From Streptococcus urinalis 2285-97 (GTDB lineage Bacteria; Bacillota; Bacilli; Lactobacillales; Streptococcaceae), in assembly GCF_000188055.2 (NCBI RefSeq), contig NZ_AEUZ02000001.1:419501-483500 (forward strand): a DNA stretch of 64,000 nt. The letters run 5' to 3'. Below are positions 17,656 through 28,974 of the stretch, one piece after another. A program made the translations under genes and the position numbers. Every line of letters starts with the position of its first letter. The first letter of the stretch is position 1. The notes under the pieces are model-generated. The model ran no database searches and was not told the origin of the DNA. It saw nothing but the letters and a program-made list of their open reading frames with translations.

Positions 17656-18211
17656 AGGTTAATAATGGCAATCCTAAATTTGCCATTTCTTCAGCTGGAA
17701 TGACCATATCATCAGAAATCCAATTTGACAAAACAGAAACGACAGCATTGCTCCAAAATGAACTTTTGTATTTAGAAATGACGTGTTGACTTAATCTTTG
17801 GTATGCTTTAAGTCGTTTGGCAACTAAAGAAATTAAGACTGGCTGTAGATGTTGCTCAGTAATGATTTTTAAGAGACTAGCCTCTTTTTTAGCTTCCTGA
17901 AATAAAAAAAGCCAAACTTGATCGTGCTGTGTTTTTAAATCAAAGGTTTTGAGTTGTTTAAAAAGTCTTCTAATGACTGATTTGATGATGCTTTCTAAAA
18001 TACTTAATTTTGATGAGTAATTTCTGTAAAAAGCATTTCTTGAAACACCAGCTTTACGAACTAATTCTGAAATTGAAATAGCATCAAAAGTTTTTTCTTT
18101 TAGAAGCAATAGTAAAGAAGTCTCAATAGCTTCACATGTTAGTTGTCGAGATATTTTATTGGCCTTAGTGAGGTTGTCTAATGACTTTTCAGATATAACT
18201 TTTTCAGGCAT
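17654..18211 (-). CDS. TetR-family regulator
   Basis: A 185-residue regulator. The HTH block FDAISISELVRKAGVSRNAFYRNYSSK lies at about 40-66 (ends quoted: FDAISISELVRK...NAFYRNYSSK). The C-terminal part (ISKYKSSFWSNAVVSVLSNWISDDM) resembles the TetR_C domain of low-GC regulators such as DhaS-like proteins. The ATG at 18211 has AGGAGA upstream. It is divergent from a DegV gene, so regulation of that gene is plausible but unproven. Confidence 0.85.
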   Translation of the reverse strand: MPEKVISEKSLDNLTKANKISRQLTCEAIETSLLLLLKEKTFDAISISELVRKAGVSRNAFYRNYSSKLSILESIIKSVIRRLFKQLKTFDLKTQHDQVWLFLFQEAKKEASLLKIITEQHLQPVLISLVAKRLKAYQRLSQHVISKYKSSFWSNAVVSVLSNWISDDMVIPAEEMANLGLPLLT

Positions 18212-18341
18212 GACAAATTCTCCTCTTTTGTGACATCAGATTAGACAATACAGTAATATCTGTCTATTAATGATATAATTTTAAGTGAAAATAGTTTGTT
18301 TGTCAAATTATTTTTGAGAATAGAAGACGAGGAAAAAGAAT

Positions 18342-19184
18342 ATGACATGGAAAATTGTTGTTGATTCAGGTTGTGATTTAAAAGCTTTGACACAAAATGT
18401 TCCACATTTACACTTTGAAAGAGTCCCTTTAACATTGCAAGTTGGAAATTCAGTTTATGTTGATGACTATGGTTTGGATATTGAAGATATGATGAATTCA
18501 ATGTATGCCAATGATTTACCGACAAAATCTAGCTGTCCAAGTCCAGATGCTTTTCTTAATGCTTATCGTGGCTATGATAAGATTATTGTCATCACTATTA
18601 CGAGTAATTTATCCGGAAGTTATAATAGCGCTAGTCTTGCGAAAAATTTATATTTAGAAGAGCGTCCAGATACCCAAATTCATATAATTGACAGTCTTTC
18701 AGCTGGAGGTGAAATGGATTTACTAGCCATGAAATTAGAGAATCTCATAGCTGAAGGTCTCATATTTGAAGAAGTGGTAGAGAAAATTAAGGCTTATCAA
18801 GAAAAGACAAAACTCATTTTTGTTCTTGCCAAAGTGGATAATTTAGTGAAAAATGGTCGACTCAGTAAACTAGTTGGTAAGGTAGTTGGTTTATTAAACA
18901 TCAGAATGGTAGGACAAGCTAGCTCGGAAGGAACTTTGGAACTTTTGCAGAAAGCAAGGGGCCAAAAAAAGGCAGTCAAAGCAACCTATGAAGAAATGTT
19001 AAAATCTGGCTACAAAGGTGGAAAAGTGTTTATTGGGAACCAAAAAAATGAAAAAATTTGTCAGCAGTTAGAAGAATTGATAAAACCTCTGTTTCCAAAT
19101 GCTGAAATCATTAGACAAGACCTCTCTGGCTTATGTAGTTTTTATGCTGAAAAAGAAGGAATCCTAATGGGATATGAAATATAA
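18342..19184 (+). CDS. DegV-family fatty-acid-binding protein (FakB-like)
   Basis: A 280-residue DegV protein. In Gram-positive bacteria DegV/FakB proteins bind a fatty acid and present it to the kinase FakA for incorporation into phospholipid. Family features are the opening IVVDSGCDL, the TKSSCPSPDAF stretch, ITITSNLSGSYNSA (fatty-acid head-group contact) and the GRLSKLVGK loop. No FakA gene is nearby, as is common. Start: ATG at 18342 after ACGAGGAAAAAG. Confidence 0.88.
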   Translation: MTWKIVVDSGCDLKALTQNVPHLHFERVPLTLQVGNSVYVDDYGLDIEDMMNSMYANDLPTKSSCPSPDAFLNAYRGYDKIIVITITSNLSGSYNSASLAKNLYLEERPDTQIHIIDSLSAGGEMDLLAMKLENLIAEGLIFEEVVEKIKAYQEKTKLIFVLAKVDNLVKNGRLSKLVGKVVGLLNIRMVGQASSEGTLELLQKARGQKKAVKATYEEMLKSGYKGGKVFIGNQKNEKICQQLEELIKPLFPNAEIIRQDLSGLCSFYAEKEGILMGYEI

Positions 19185-19209
19185 AAAAAGAGCAGTCGCT
19201 CTTTTTTTT
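19183..19209 (+). terminator. Terminator after the DegV gene
   Basis: AAAAAAAGAGC-AGTC-GCTCTTTTTTT; short stem with A and T tracts. Confidence 0.85.
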
Positions 19210-19231
19210 ATGGATTTGTTTCTGTAGCAGA

Positions 19232-19930
19232 TTACGAATCAGTATTTGGATTGGGTTGTTCATTACTTGATGCTGAAGGTGTCGTTTGAGATTCACTTGG
19301 TGTAGGGGTTTGAGGTGTAGATGTATTTGGAATAGTAACTGAGGGTGTTGTTGGCTGTTGATTTTGAATGGTTGGTGTGCTTTGTGAATTACCAGCTGTT
19401 GCTTGACTATTATCAGCCGTGTTATTGTCTTCTACAGCACTGCTTTCTGGAACAGAAATATCTTCTGATTGGTCAACTGAAGCATTAGTGCTTGGAATAA
19501 CGATTGCATCTAAACGTTTTTGAAGCTTGGTTTTTCTATCACCGTCTGCTAACTGATTAACAGCTTCTTTAGCAGTATCTAAGTTTCCTTGTGTTGGATT
19601 GGTCTCAACAGCAGACACTAATTCTTGTGCCTTGATAAATTCGGAGATGGCTGTAATTCTTTTTTGAAGGCTATCTTTTTTAGGATTATCAACTTTATCC
19701 AATGCGGCTTGAGCTTTTTCCAGTAATTCTTTACTTGGGTTTGCTTCTAATTCTTTAATTAGTTTTTCTGCCTCTTTTGTTGATTGATTTTTGGTCACAG
19801 CATTTGAACTTGAAGTTGTTACAGAAGTACTTGATGATTCCGTTCCATATAAAAGGTAAACCATACCTCCAACGGCTATTAAAATAATACTTAACATTAA
19901 ATAGATGGTTTCATTTTTTTTCTGTTTCAT
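19232..19930 (-). CDS. Membrane-anchored extracellular protein with two short helical repeats and an S/T/P/N-rich tail
   Basis: 232 residues. An N-terminal basic stretch and one membrane helix (YLMLSIILIAVGGMVYLLYG, about 10-29) should anchor it with the C-terminus outside; there is no lipobox or LPxTG. After a Ser/Thr linker come two similar repeats of about 40 residues: one around KLIKELEANPSKELLEKAQ...LQKRI and one around ELVSAVETNPTQGNLDTAK...LQKRL. The rest is a low-complexity tail rich in Pro, Thr, Ser, Gln and Asn, typical of wall-spanning stalks. I cannot assign a function. Monocistronic. Confidence 0.7.
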   Translation of the reverse strand: MKQKKNETIYLMLSIILIAVGGMVYLLYGTESSSTSVTTSSSNAVTKNQSTKEAEKLIKELEANPSKELLEKAQAALDKVDNPKKDSLQKRITAISEFIKAQELVSAVETNPTQGNLDTAKEAVNQLADGDRKTKLQKRLDAIVIPSTNASVDQSEDISVPESSAVEDNNTADNSQATAGNSQSTPTIQNQQPTTPSVTIPNTSTPQTPTPSESQTTPSASSNEQPNPNTDS

Positions 19931-20062
19931 AGTAACTCCCTTTCATAACTCATTACTATTATAGCTTTTATTTTAAAAATTGAAAATAGTACTTTTGAAA
20001 CAACTGCATTTATTATTTTACCCAATAAAAATAATAAAAAGATGATAAAAATTAAAAACAAC

Positions 20063-20112
20063 TTGTCATAAATGAGTATATCATTTAAAATAATAATATC
20101 ATTTTATGACAA
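20063..20112. promoter_or_regulatory. Inverted repeat upstream of the Na/Pi cotransporter gene
   Basis: TTGTCATAAATG (20063-20074) and CATTTTATGACAA (20100-20112) are inverted copies, 12 of 13 positions matching, separated by 25 AT-rich bases. They bracket the likely promoter region of the following gene and may be an operator or mRNA stem. The regulator is unknown. Confidence 0.45.
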
Positions 20113-20138
20113 AATTATAATAAGTTGAGGAAATTAAA

Positions 20139-21770
20139 GTGTCTATTAATTGGCAAGAAGTCATCTTTTATTTTTTAGGAGGTTTAGGTCTATTTTTATT
20201 TAGTATCAAATATATGGGTGATGGCTTACAGCAGGCGGCGGGTGATAAGTTAAGGTATTACATTGATAAATACACTAGTAATCCATTATTAGGCATTTTA
20301 GTGGGTCTTGCTATGTCTGCATTAATTCAATCAAGTTCTGGTGTGACTGTTATTACTGTAGGATTAGTCTCAGCAGGTTTATTAACACTTAGGCAGGCTA
20401 TAGGTATTGTTATGGGTGCCAACATTGGGACAACAGTGACATCATTTTTAATTGGTTTTAAGTTAGGTGATTATGCCTTACCAATGCTATTTGTTAGTGC
20501 ACTCTTTCTTTGTTTTACAAAAAACCGTAAGTTAAATCAAATCGGCCGTGTTATCTTTGGAATTGGGGGGATTTTTTTCTCCTTAAACATTATGGGAGAT
20601 GCGATGGAGCCTTTAAAATCTGTCGAAGTCTTTCAAACTTACTTAGCAACCTTGGGTGGAAAACCTTTTCAAGGTATCTTTATCGGAACTGGTTTAACCA
20701 TGCTGATCCAATCTTCTGCAGCTATCATAGGTATTATTCAAGGTTTATTTTCGAGTCACTTATTAGATTTACAAGGTTCTATTCCCATACTACTTGGTAG
20801 TAATATTGGGACCTGTATTACAGCAGTGTTAGCTGCTATTGGAGCAACAGCTTCAGCCAAAAGAGTTGCTGCAGCACATGTTCTTTTCAATGTTATTGGC
20901 ACAATTATTTTTATGGTGTTTTTAGTACCCTATACAAGTCTAATTGACTGGTTGGAATTTCATTTAACCTTAACTCCAGAGATGACGATTGCTTTTGCAC
21001 ATGGTCTCTTTAATATTGCAAATACAATTTTATTGTTCCCGTTTATTGGAGCATTAGCACTTTGTGTTGAGAAAATAATTCCAGGTCAAGATAAGACTCC
21101 AAAGTACCATACTATTTTTCTGGATCCCCTTTTAATCACACAAGCACCTTCAATTGCTTTAGGAAATGCCAAAAAAGAATTAATACAATTAGCATCGTAT
21201 GCAATACAAGCTTTTGAAGCATCCTACTATTATATTAATCACAAAGATATAAGGTATGCTAAGAAGATTGCAACTTTTGAAGCAACAGTAGATAATATAG
21301 ATGAAGCTTTGACTTCTTATCTTGTTAATATTTCAAATGAAAGTTTAAGTCCTAGAGAAAATGAACTATTAGCTGGTGTTTTAGATGCAACTAGGGATTT
21401 AGAAAGAATTGGAGATCATGCTGATGCATTGGGTCAATTAATTCATAATATGATAAAGAAAAAAGTGGGTTTTTCTGATATAGATCAAGAAGAGATGGAA
21501 ATGATGTATCAGCTAACTCATCAAATTGTATTAGATGCCATAAAAGCTATTGTAGACGAAGATGTTAGCCTTGCTAATGATATTATTATTCGTCATAAAA
21601 AGGTCAAACATTTAGAACGAAAATTACGGAAAACACATATTTCAAGGTTAAACAATGGTCAGTGTAGTGCTCAAGCTGGAATTAGCTTTATTGATATCAT
21701 GTCACACTACACTAGAATTACTGACCATGCTTTAAATTTAGCCGAAAAAGTTACTCTCTCTCAAATTTAA
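20139..21770 (+). CDS. Na+/Pi-cotransporter family protein with C-terminal PhoU-like domain
   Basis: A 543-residue type II Na/phosphate cotransporter. The two inverted halves each carry the QSSS-type signature: ALIQSSSGVTV (about 65-75) and MLIQSSAAIIG (about 188-198), with GANIGTTVT and GSNIGTCIT following. The C-terminal 190 residues form a PhoU-like helical domain (ERIGDHADALG, RITDHALNLAEK). The likely role is sodium-driven phosphate uptake. It starts with GTG at 20139 after TTGAGGAAA. Monocistronic, preceded by an inverted repeat. Confidence 0.9.
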   Translation: MSINWQEVIFYFLGGLGLFLFSIKYMGDGLQQAAGDKLRYYIDKYTSNPLLGILVGLAMSALIQSSSGVTVITVGLVSAGLLTLRQAIGIVMGANIGTTVTSFLIGFKLGDYALPMLFVSALFLCFTKNRKLNQIGRVIFGIGGIFFSLNIMGDAMEPLKSVEVFQTYLATLGGKPFQGIFIGTGLTMLIQSSAAIIGIIQGLFSSHLLDLQGSIPILLGSNIGTCITAVLAAIGATASAKRVAAAHVLFNVIGTIIFMVFLVPYTSLIDWLEFHLTLTPEMTIAFAHGLFNIANTILLFPFIGALALCVEKIIPGQDKTPKYHTIFLDPLLITQAPSIALGNAKKELIQLASYAIQAFEASYYYINHKDIRYAKKIATFEATVDNIDEALTSYLVNISNESLSPRENELLAGVLDATRDLERIGDHADALGQLIHNMIKKKVGFSDIDQEEMEMMYQLTHQIVLDAIKAIVDEDVSLANDIIIRHKKVKHLERKLRKTHISRLNNGQCSAQAGISFIDIMSHYTRITDHALNLAEKVTLSQI

Positions 21771-21809
21771 ATTGGTGATTTTTATCGCTAATTTATTTTT
21801 TATCTAAAG

Positions 21810-21850
21810 TGGTATATACCATTTACAAATGAAAAAATAAGGCGTATAAT
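21810..21850 (+). promoter_or_regulatory. nagA promoter with NagR-type operator
   Basis: TGGTATATACCA (21810-21821) is a perfect 12-bp palindrome matching the streptococcal NagR / DasR-type dre site. It directly abuts the -35 TTTACA (21822-21827), which is 17 bases from the -10 TATAAT (21845-21850). This implies repression of nagA by a GntR-type NagR relieved by amino-sugar phosphates. Confidence 0.75.
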
Positions 21851-21871
21851 GACAATAGTGGAGGAAATAAA

Positions 21872-23020
21872 ATGACAAAATATATACATGCAGATCGTTT
21901 TTATTACCTTGAAGGTGTAAAAGAAGGGGGTTACTTAGAAATAGTTGATGGTAAATTTGGCCAATGGACTAAAGAAAAACCTTCTGAAGGAGTTATTATT
22001 GATTATAGTGGTTTTCAAATTGCTCCTGGATTAGTTGACACTCATATTCATGGTTTTGGTGGTGCTGATGTTATGGATAATTCAGCTGATGGGATTCATA
22101 CAATGAGTGAAGGCTTGCTGTCTACAGGTGTCACATCATTCTTACCAACAACTTTAACCTCATCGTCTGAAAGACTCGAAGCTGTTTCGGCTACAGTCGC
22201 TTCTGTTGCTGGTAGTGAAAAAGGCGCAAAAATTCGTGGTATTTACTTCGAAGGACCTTACTTTACTGAAGAGTATAAAGGTGCCCAAAATCCAATCTAT
22301 ATGAAAAATCCTAGTTTGGTAGAATTTGAAAAATGGCAAAAAGCTGCCAATGGACTAATAACTAAAATTGCCTTAGCACCAGAAAGAGAAAATGTTGCTG
22401 AATTTGTTTCAACTGTTACAAAACAAGGAGTTACAGTGGCACTAGGCCATTCTAATGGAACTTATAATGAAGCAAAGGAAATTACCGAGGCTGGGGCATC
22501 AGTTTGGGTGCACGCTTATAATGGAATGAGAGGCCTTACACACAGAGAACCAGGAATGGTTGGTGCTGTATACAATATTCCAGATACCTATGCAGAGCTT
22601 ATCTGTGATGGTCATCATGTATCACCAGTAGCGTGTGAAATACTGATGCACCAAAAAGGTCACGACCGTGTCGCAATGATTACTGACTGCATGCGTGCAG
22701 GTGGTTCTTCAGATGGTGATTATATGCTAGGTGAATTTCCAGTTATTGTAGAAAATGGGACTGCTCGTCTTAAAGATAGTGGAAATCTTGCTGGTTCAAT
22801 TTTAAAATTAAAAGATGGGATAAAGAATGTTGTTTCTTGGGGTATTGCAACACCAGAACAAGCGATTCATATGAGTAGCTATGTACCAGCTGTATCAGTT
22901 GGGATTGATGATGTTTGTGGGCAAATCAAAGAAAATTATGACGCAGACTTTATTGTTTTAGATAAAGACTTGGAATTAGTATCAACCTATTTGAACGGTG
23001 AGGAAGTTTGGAAAGCCTAA
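21872..23020 (+). CDS. nagA: N-acetylglucosamine-6-phosphate deacetylase
   Basis: A 382-residue amidohydrolase that deacetylates GlcNAc-6-P to GlcN-6-P, feeding glycolysis or wall synthesis. Metal and active-site motifs are visible: VDTHIHGFGG (about 56-65), YFEGPYF (about 126-132, Glu ligand), GHSNGTY (His ligand, about 191-197), HAYNGMRGLTHREPG and the catalytic Asp in ITDCMRAGG (about 271). The ATG at 21872 follows GGAGG. Monocistronic. Confidence 0.96.
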   Translation: MTKYIHADRFYYLEGVKEGGYLEIVDGKFGQWTKEKPSEGVIIDYSGFQIAPGLVDTHIHGFGGADVMDNSADGIHTMSEGLLSTGVTSFLPTTLTSSSERLEAVSATVASVAGSEKGAKIRGIYFEGPYFTEEYKGAQNPIYMKNPSLVEFEKWQKAANGLITKIALAPERENVAEFVSTVTKQGVTVALGHSNGTYNEAKEITEAGASVWVHAYNGMRGLTHREPGMVGAVYNIPDTYAELICDGHHVSPVACEILMHQKGHDRVAMITDCMRAGGSSDGDYMLGEFPVIVENGTARLKDSGNLAGSILKLKDGIKNVVSWGIATPEQAIHMSSYVPAVSVGIDDVCGQIKENYDADFIVLDKDLELVSTYLNGEEVWKA

Positions 23021-23045
23021 AAAGACTATTTATTTAGTCTTTTTT
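23019..23045 (+). terminator. Terminator after nagA
   Basis: AAAAAGACTA-TTTATT-TAGTCTTTTTT. Confidence 0.85.
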
Positions 23046-23074
23046 AATTTATTAAAGTAAGATGACAAAAAGAT

Positions 23075-23103
23075 TTGACATAAAACCAATTATTTTTTAT
23101 AAT
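23075..23103 (+). promoter_or_regulatory. Consensus sigma-70-type promoter
   Basis: TTGACA (23075-23080), 17 bases, TATAAT (23098-23103): a perfect consensus promoter, for the methyltransferase-like gene. Confidence 0.85.
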
Positions 23104-23138
23104 ATTGTACTATCATATAAATACAATAGGAGATAAAA

Positions 23139-23669
23139 ATGTCAATTATTATTTGTAGCATGCTTATCATGTTTATTATCCGTTTAGCCTACTTAAAATT
23201 ATCAATCAAGAATGAAAAAGCACTAAGAATGAACGGTGCTACAGAGTACGGAGTAGGTGTCTCAAAAGCCATAACTATTTTGCACATAATTCTATATTTT
23301 TCGGCATTAACCGAAGCTATTGTTAAGAAAGCATCATTTACTCACATCAGTCTTTTAGGTTTGTGTCTTATGATTTTTTCTGTGATTGTTTTACACACTG
23401 TCACGCGTTTATTAGGTAGTATCTGGACGGTTAAATTAATGCTAGCTAATAATCACCTTTACGTGGATCACTGGTTGTTTAGAGTTGTAAAGCATCCAAA
23501 TTATTTTTTAAACATTGGTCCTGAATTAGTAGGAATAGTTTTACTATGTCATGCTAAATATACTGCTATCATTGTTTTACCTCTTTATTGTTTTGCCATT
23601 TATTTGAGAATTAAAGAAGAAAATCGTCTATTGAGGACAATTATTATTCCAAATGGTATTAAACGTTAA
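23139..23669 (+). CDS. Isoprenylcysteine carboxyl methyltransferase (ICMT)-family membrane protein
   Basis: 176 residues with about five membrane helices. The ICMT/PEMT signature is present near the C-terminus: VVKHPNYFLNIGPEL (about 125-139) and RIKEENRLL (about 160-168), which bind S-adenosylmethionine in the family. Bacterial members are common next to biosynthetic genes but their substrates are mostly unknown. ATG at 23139 after AGGAG. Monocistronic between nagA and the glyQ T-box. Confidence 0.8.
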   Translation: MSIIICSMLIMFIIRLAYLKLSIKNEKALRMNGATEYGVGVSKAITILHIILYFSALTEAIVKKASFTHISLLGLCLMIFSVIVLHTVTRLLGSIWTVKLMLANNHLYVDHWLFRVVKHPNYFLNIGPELVGIVLLCHAKYTAIIVLPLYCFAIYLRIKEENRLLRTIIIPNGIKR

Positions 23670-23718
23670 TTTAAAATAAAGACTACTATAATAGATAGTA
23701 GACAGCTTTATTATTTTT

Positions 23719-23960
23719 TGTTATACTGTCTCAATAAGAAGAGGTACTTAAAAAACTATTTTTAGAGCGAGCTCATGTTAGTGAAAGATGAGTAAAATAA
23801 TTTAAGTATTGGCACTTTTTAATGAACTAATGTAAAATCAAAATGAAGTAATAAATTAGGGTGGAACCGCGTCTTTGACGCCCCTATGCCAAAAGGTATA
23901 GGAGGTTAAAGATGTGGTTTTTCTTTTATCCTATACTGTTTTATCAATTTAGTTAACTCA
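23719..23960 (+). promoter_or_regulatory. Glycyl T-box riboswitch leader of glyQS
   Basis: An extended -10 TGTTATACT (23719-23727) with TAGACA 17 bases upstream starts the leader. The T-box core AGGGTGGAACCGCG is at about 23858-23871. A long-range stem pairs GTACTTAAA (about 23743) with TTTAAGTAT (about 23801), and GGC at 23811-23813 is a candidate glycine specifier on its 3' side. Hairpins CCTATGCC-AAAA-GGTATAGG and GTATAGGA...TCCTATAC lie downstream as competing elements. The element senses uncharged tRNA-Gly. The specifier position and hairpin roles are inference. Confidence 0.88.
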
Positions 23961-23990
23961 AATTGCCATAAGGTCAGAAGGAGAATGATG

Positions 23991-24908
23991 ATGTCAAAAA
24001 AATTAACGTTTCAAGAAATAATCCTTACACTTCAACAATATTGGAATGATAAAGGTTGTATGCTTATGCAAGCCTATGATAATGAAAAAGGTGCTGGAAC
24101 AATGAGCCCATATACATTTTTACGAGCTATTGGTCCAGAACCATGGAATGCCGCTTATGTTGAGCCTTCACGCCGTCCTGATGATGGGCGTTATGGTGAA
24201 AATCCAAATAGACTTTATCAACATCATCAATTTCAGGTTGTGATGAAACCCTCACCAAGTAATATTCAAGAACTTTACTTAGAATCACTTGAAAAATTAG
24301 GTATTGATCCTTTAGAACACGATATTCGTTTTGTAGAAGATAACTGGGAAAACCCATCAACTGGATCTGCCGGCTTGGGCTGGGAAGTTTGGTTAGATGG
24401 GATGGAAATCACACAATTTACCTATTTTCAACAAGTTGGTGGTTTAGCCACTTCACCAGTGACATCAGAAGTAACCTATGGTTTAGAACGTTTAGCATCT
24501 TATATCCAAGAAGTTGATTCTGTTTATGATATTGAGTGGGCGCCAGGTGTTAAATATGGTGAAATTTTTCTACAACCCGAATATGAGCATTCAAAATATT
24601 CTTTTGAAGTATCAAATCAAGAAATGCTACTTGATAATTTTGAAAAATTTGAACAAGAAGCAAAACGTGCTTTAGAAGAAGGACTTGTTCACCCAGCATA
24701 TGACTATGTCTTGAAATGTTCACACACCTTCAATTTATTAGATGCTAGGGGTGCAGTTTCTGTAACAGAACGTGCAGGTTATATCGCTCGTATTCGTAAT
24801 TTGGCCCGTGTAGTTGCGAAGACATTTGTTGAAGAACGTCGAAAATTAGGATTTCCATTATTAGATGAAGAAACAAGAGCACAATTACTTAAGGAGGATG
24901 CAGAATAA
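23991..24908 (+). CDS. glyQ: Glycyl-tRNA synthetase alpha subunit
   Basis: 305 residues, the catalytic subunit of the alpha2beta2 class II glycyl-tRNA synthetase. The opening [14 protein letters not shown], then the class II motifs around [18 protein letters not shown] and [13 protein letters not shown], are diagnostic. Three in-frame ATGs lie in tandem at 23985, 23988 and 23991; the third gives the best spacing (8) from AGAAGGAGA. The glyQ stop overlaps the glyS start. Confidence 0.97.
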   Translation: MSKKLTFQEIILTLQQYWNDKGCMLMQAYDNEKGAGTMSPYTFLRAIGPEPWNAAYVEPSRRPDDGRYGENPNRLYQHHQFQVVMKPSPSNIQELYLESLEKLGIDPLEHDIRFVEDNWENPSTGSAGLGWEVWLDGMEITQFTYFQQVGGLATSPVTSEVTYGLERLASYIQEVDSVYDIEWAPGVKYGEIFLQPEYEHSKYSFEVSNQEMLLDNFEKFEQEAKRALEEGLVHPAYDYVLKCSHTFNLLDARGAVSVTERAGYIARIRNLARVVAKTFVEERRKLGFPLLDEETRAQLLKEDAE

Positions 24909-26944
24909 TGACAAAGAATTTATTAGTTGAATTAGGTATAGAAGAATTACCAGCTTATGTCGTTACAGCCAGTGAAAATCAACTTGGTCAAAAAATGGCA
25001 GACTTCTTAAAAGAAAATCGCTTATCTTATGAAACTATTGAGACATTTTCAACTCCACGTCGATTAGCAGTTCGTGTTAATGGTTTGTCAGACAAACAGT
25101 CTGATTTAACGGAAGATTTTAAAGGGCCGTCTAAAAAAATTGCACTTGATCAAGATGGTAATTTTTCAAAAGCAGCACAAGGATTTGTCAGGGGTAAAGG
25201 GTTAACGGTCGATGATATTGAATTTCGCGAGTTAAAAGGCGAAGAATATGTTTATGTAACAAAACATGAAATTGGAAAAGATGTAGAAGAAGTTCTTAAG
25301 GCGATACCAGACGTTTTAGCTTCATTAACGTTCCCAGTAACAATGCATTGGGCAAAAAATAGTTTTGAATACATTCGACCTGTGCATACTTTAGTTGCTT
25401 TGTTAGATGAAAAAGCATTAGACTTAGATTTCTTAGATATTCATTCAAATCAAATAAGTCGTGGACATCGGTTCCTTGGAAAAGAAGTCAAGATTACGAG
25501 TCCAGAAACTTATGAAGAAGACATGCGTTCTGTGTTTGTCATTGCTGATCCTAAAGAACGTCAAGATTTGATTGTGCAACAAATTAAAGAAATTGAAACA
25601 AAAGAACAAGTTCAGGTTGAAATTGATGACGATTTACTAAATGAAGTTTTGAACTTAGTTGAATACCCAACAGCATTTATGGGCAGTTTTGATGATAAGT
25701 ATCTTGATGTACCAGAAGAAGTGCTTGTCACATCAATGAAGAATCATCAACGTTATTTCGTCGTTCGTGATCTAAATGGAAACTTAAAACCTAACTTTAT
25801 TTCAGTTAGAAATGGGAATGCAGAGCATCTAGAAAATGTTGTCAAAGGAAACGAAAAAGTTTTAGTTGCTCGACTCGAAGACGGGGAATTTTTCTGGAGA
25901 GAAGATCAAAAATTAAATATTGCTGAATTAGTTGAAAAATTAAAACAAGTAACTTTCCACGAAAAGATTGGCTCTTTATATGAACACATGGAAAGAACAC
26001 AAGTTATTGCAGATTACTTGGCTAAAAAGGCCAACCTAAGTACCGAAGAAACAAATTCTCTTGATCGTGCCGCTCACATTTATAAATTTGACTTGTTAAC
26101 AGGTATGGTTGGAGAGTTTGATGAACTTCAAGGGATTATGGGTGAAAAATATGCTTTATTAGCTGGTGAAGATAAAGCTGTAGCAACTGCAATTCGTGAA
26201 CACTACCTTCCTAATTCTGCTGATGGTCAATTACCTGAAACAAAAGTTGGTGCCATTCTTGCGCTAGCAGATAAATTAGATACCTTGTTCTCATTTTTCT
26301 CAGTTGAACTGATTCCTTCAGGTTCTAATGATCCATATGCATTACGCCGTGCCACACAAGGTATTGTAAGAATTTTAGATCAATTTGATTTGGATATTCC
26401 AATGGATAAGTTAGTTGATGATGCTTATGACTTGACGTTTGCAAGCTTAACCTACGACCACAAGAAAGATGTGATTGATTTTATCAAAGCACGTGTGGAT
26501 AAGATGATGGGGAAAACTCCAAAAGATATTAAAGAAGCTGTTCTCAATAGTTCAACATTTATTGTTCCTGAAATGCTGGAAGTTGCAGATGCTTTAGTCG
26601 CTGCAAAACAAAGTCCAGAATATAAAGAAGCTGTTGAATCATTATCACGTGTCTTCAATCTAGGGGAAAAAGCATCGGAAAACACCCCAATTAATCCTGA
26701 TTTGTTTGAGAATCATTACGAAGAAGAATTAGCAAATGTAACAGATAATCTTGTTTTAAAAGGAAGTGCTAAAGAAAAACTAAATCAACTATTTGAATTG
26801 AGAACTATTATTAATGCTTTCTTTGATAACACGATGGTTATGGTAGATAATATTGAAATTAAAACAAATCGTTTGGCAATACTTTCAGCACTAACACAAA
26901 AAGCTAAAGCAATTGCAGCATTTAACAAACTTAACAGCAAATAA
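24908..26944 (+). CDS. glyS: Glycyl-tRNA synthetase beta subunit
   Basis: 678 residues. The beta subunit recognises tRNA-Gly. Family segments [15 protein letters not shown] (N-terminus), [41 protein letters not shown] and the C-terminal anticodon-binding [12 protein letters not shown] are present. ATG at 24908 overlaps the glyQ TAA by one base, after GGAGGATG. Controlled by the upstream T-box. Confidence 0.97.
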   Translation: MTKNLLVELGIEELPAYVVTASENQLGQKMADFLKENRLSYETIETFSTPRRLAVRVNGLSDKQSDLTEDFKGPSKKIALDQDGNFSKAAQGFVRGKGLTVDDIEFRELKGEEYVYVTKHEIGKDVEEVLKAIPDVLASLTFPVTMHWAKNSFEYIRPVHTLVALLDEKALDLDFLDIHSNQISRGHRFLGKEVKITSPETYEEDMRSVFVIADPKERQDLIVQQIKEIETKEQVQVEIDDDLLNEVLNLVEYPTAFMGSFDDKYLDVPEEVLVTSMKNHQRYFVVRDLNGNLKPNFISVRNGNAEHLENVVKGNEKVLVARLEDGEFFWREDQKLNIAELVEKLKQVTFHEKIGSLYEHMERTQVIADYLAKKANLSTEETNSLDRAAHIYKFDLLTGMVGEFDELQGIMGEKYALLAGEDKAVATAIREHYLPNSADGQLPETKVGAILALADKLDTLFSFFSVELIPSGSNDPYALRRATQGIVRILDQFDLDIPMDKLVDDAYDLTFASLTYDHKKDVIDFIKARVDKMMGKTPKDIKEAVLNSSTFIVPEMLEVADALVAAKQSPEYKEAVESLSRVFNLGEKASENTPINPDLFENHYEEELANVTDNLVLKGSAKEKLNQLFELRTIINAFFDNTMVMVDNIEIKTNRLAILSALTQKAKAIAAFNKLNSK

Positions 26945-27022
26945 TCAGTCATTGTCTAGGTAAGTACTGAAACGTTGTTCATAAGGGTATCTGAAATTTA
27001 TCTAAGTTATGGAGGGATCAGA

Positions 27023-27280
27023 ATGACGCCTGAAAAAATTGCTCGTATAAATGAGCTTGCTAAAAAGAAAAAAAATGAAGGATTAACGGCTGATGAAAAA
27101 ATAGAACAAGAAAAACTTCGTGAAGAATATCTTGAAGGCTATCGCCGTTCAATTCGTCATCATATTGAAGGCATTAAAGTTGTAGATGAAGAAGGTAATG
27201 ACGTAACTCCTGAAAAACTTCGTCAAGTTCAAAGAGAAAAAGGAATACATGGTCGTTCATTGGACGATCCAAATTCTTGA
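27023..27280 (+). CDS. UPF0291/YnzC-family small protein (DUF896)
   Basis: 85 residues, highly charged and helical. The DUF896 core [17 protein letters not shown]...[17 protein letters not shown] and the C-terminal HGRS motif are clear. Relatives such as B. subtilis YnzC have solved structures but no firm function. ATG at 27023 lies six bases after GGAGGG; the longer in-frame upstream extension lacks a ribosome site. Ends at a strong terminator; conserved next to glyS in streptococci. Confidence 0.88.
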   Translation: MTPEKIARINELAKKKKNEGLTADEKIEQEKLREEYLEGYRRSIRHHIEGIKVVDEEGNDVTPEKLRQVQREKGIHGRSLDDPNS

Positions 27281-27308
27281 AAAAAGCTAGAGTACTCTAG
27301 CTTTTTTT
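27280..27308 (+). terminator. Terminator after the UPF0291 gene
   Basis: AAAAAAGCTAGAGT-ACTCTAGCTTTTTTT with a long perfect stem. Confidence 0.9.
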
Positions 27309-27310
27309 AG

Positions 27311-28948
<1,638 letters not shown>

Positions 28949-28974
28949 GGAAGTCTTAGAACAGGGGATTTATT

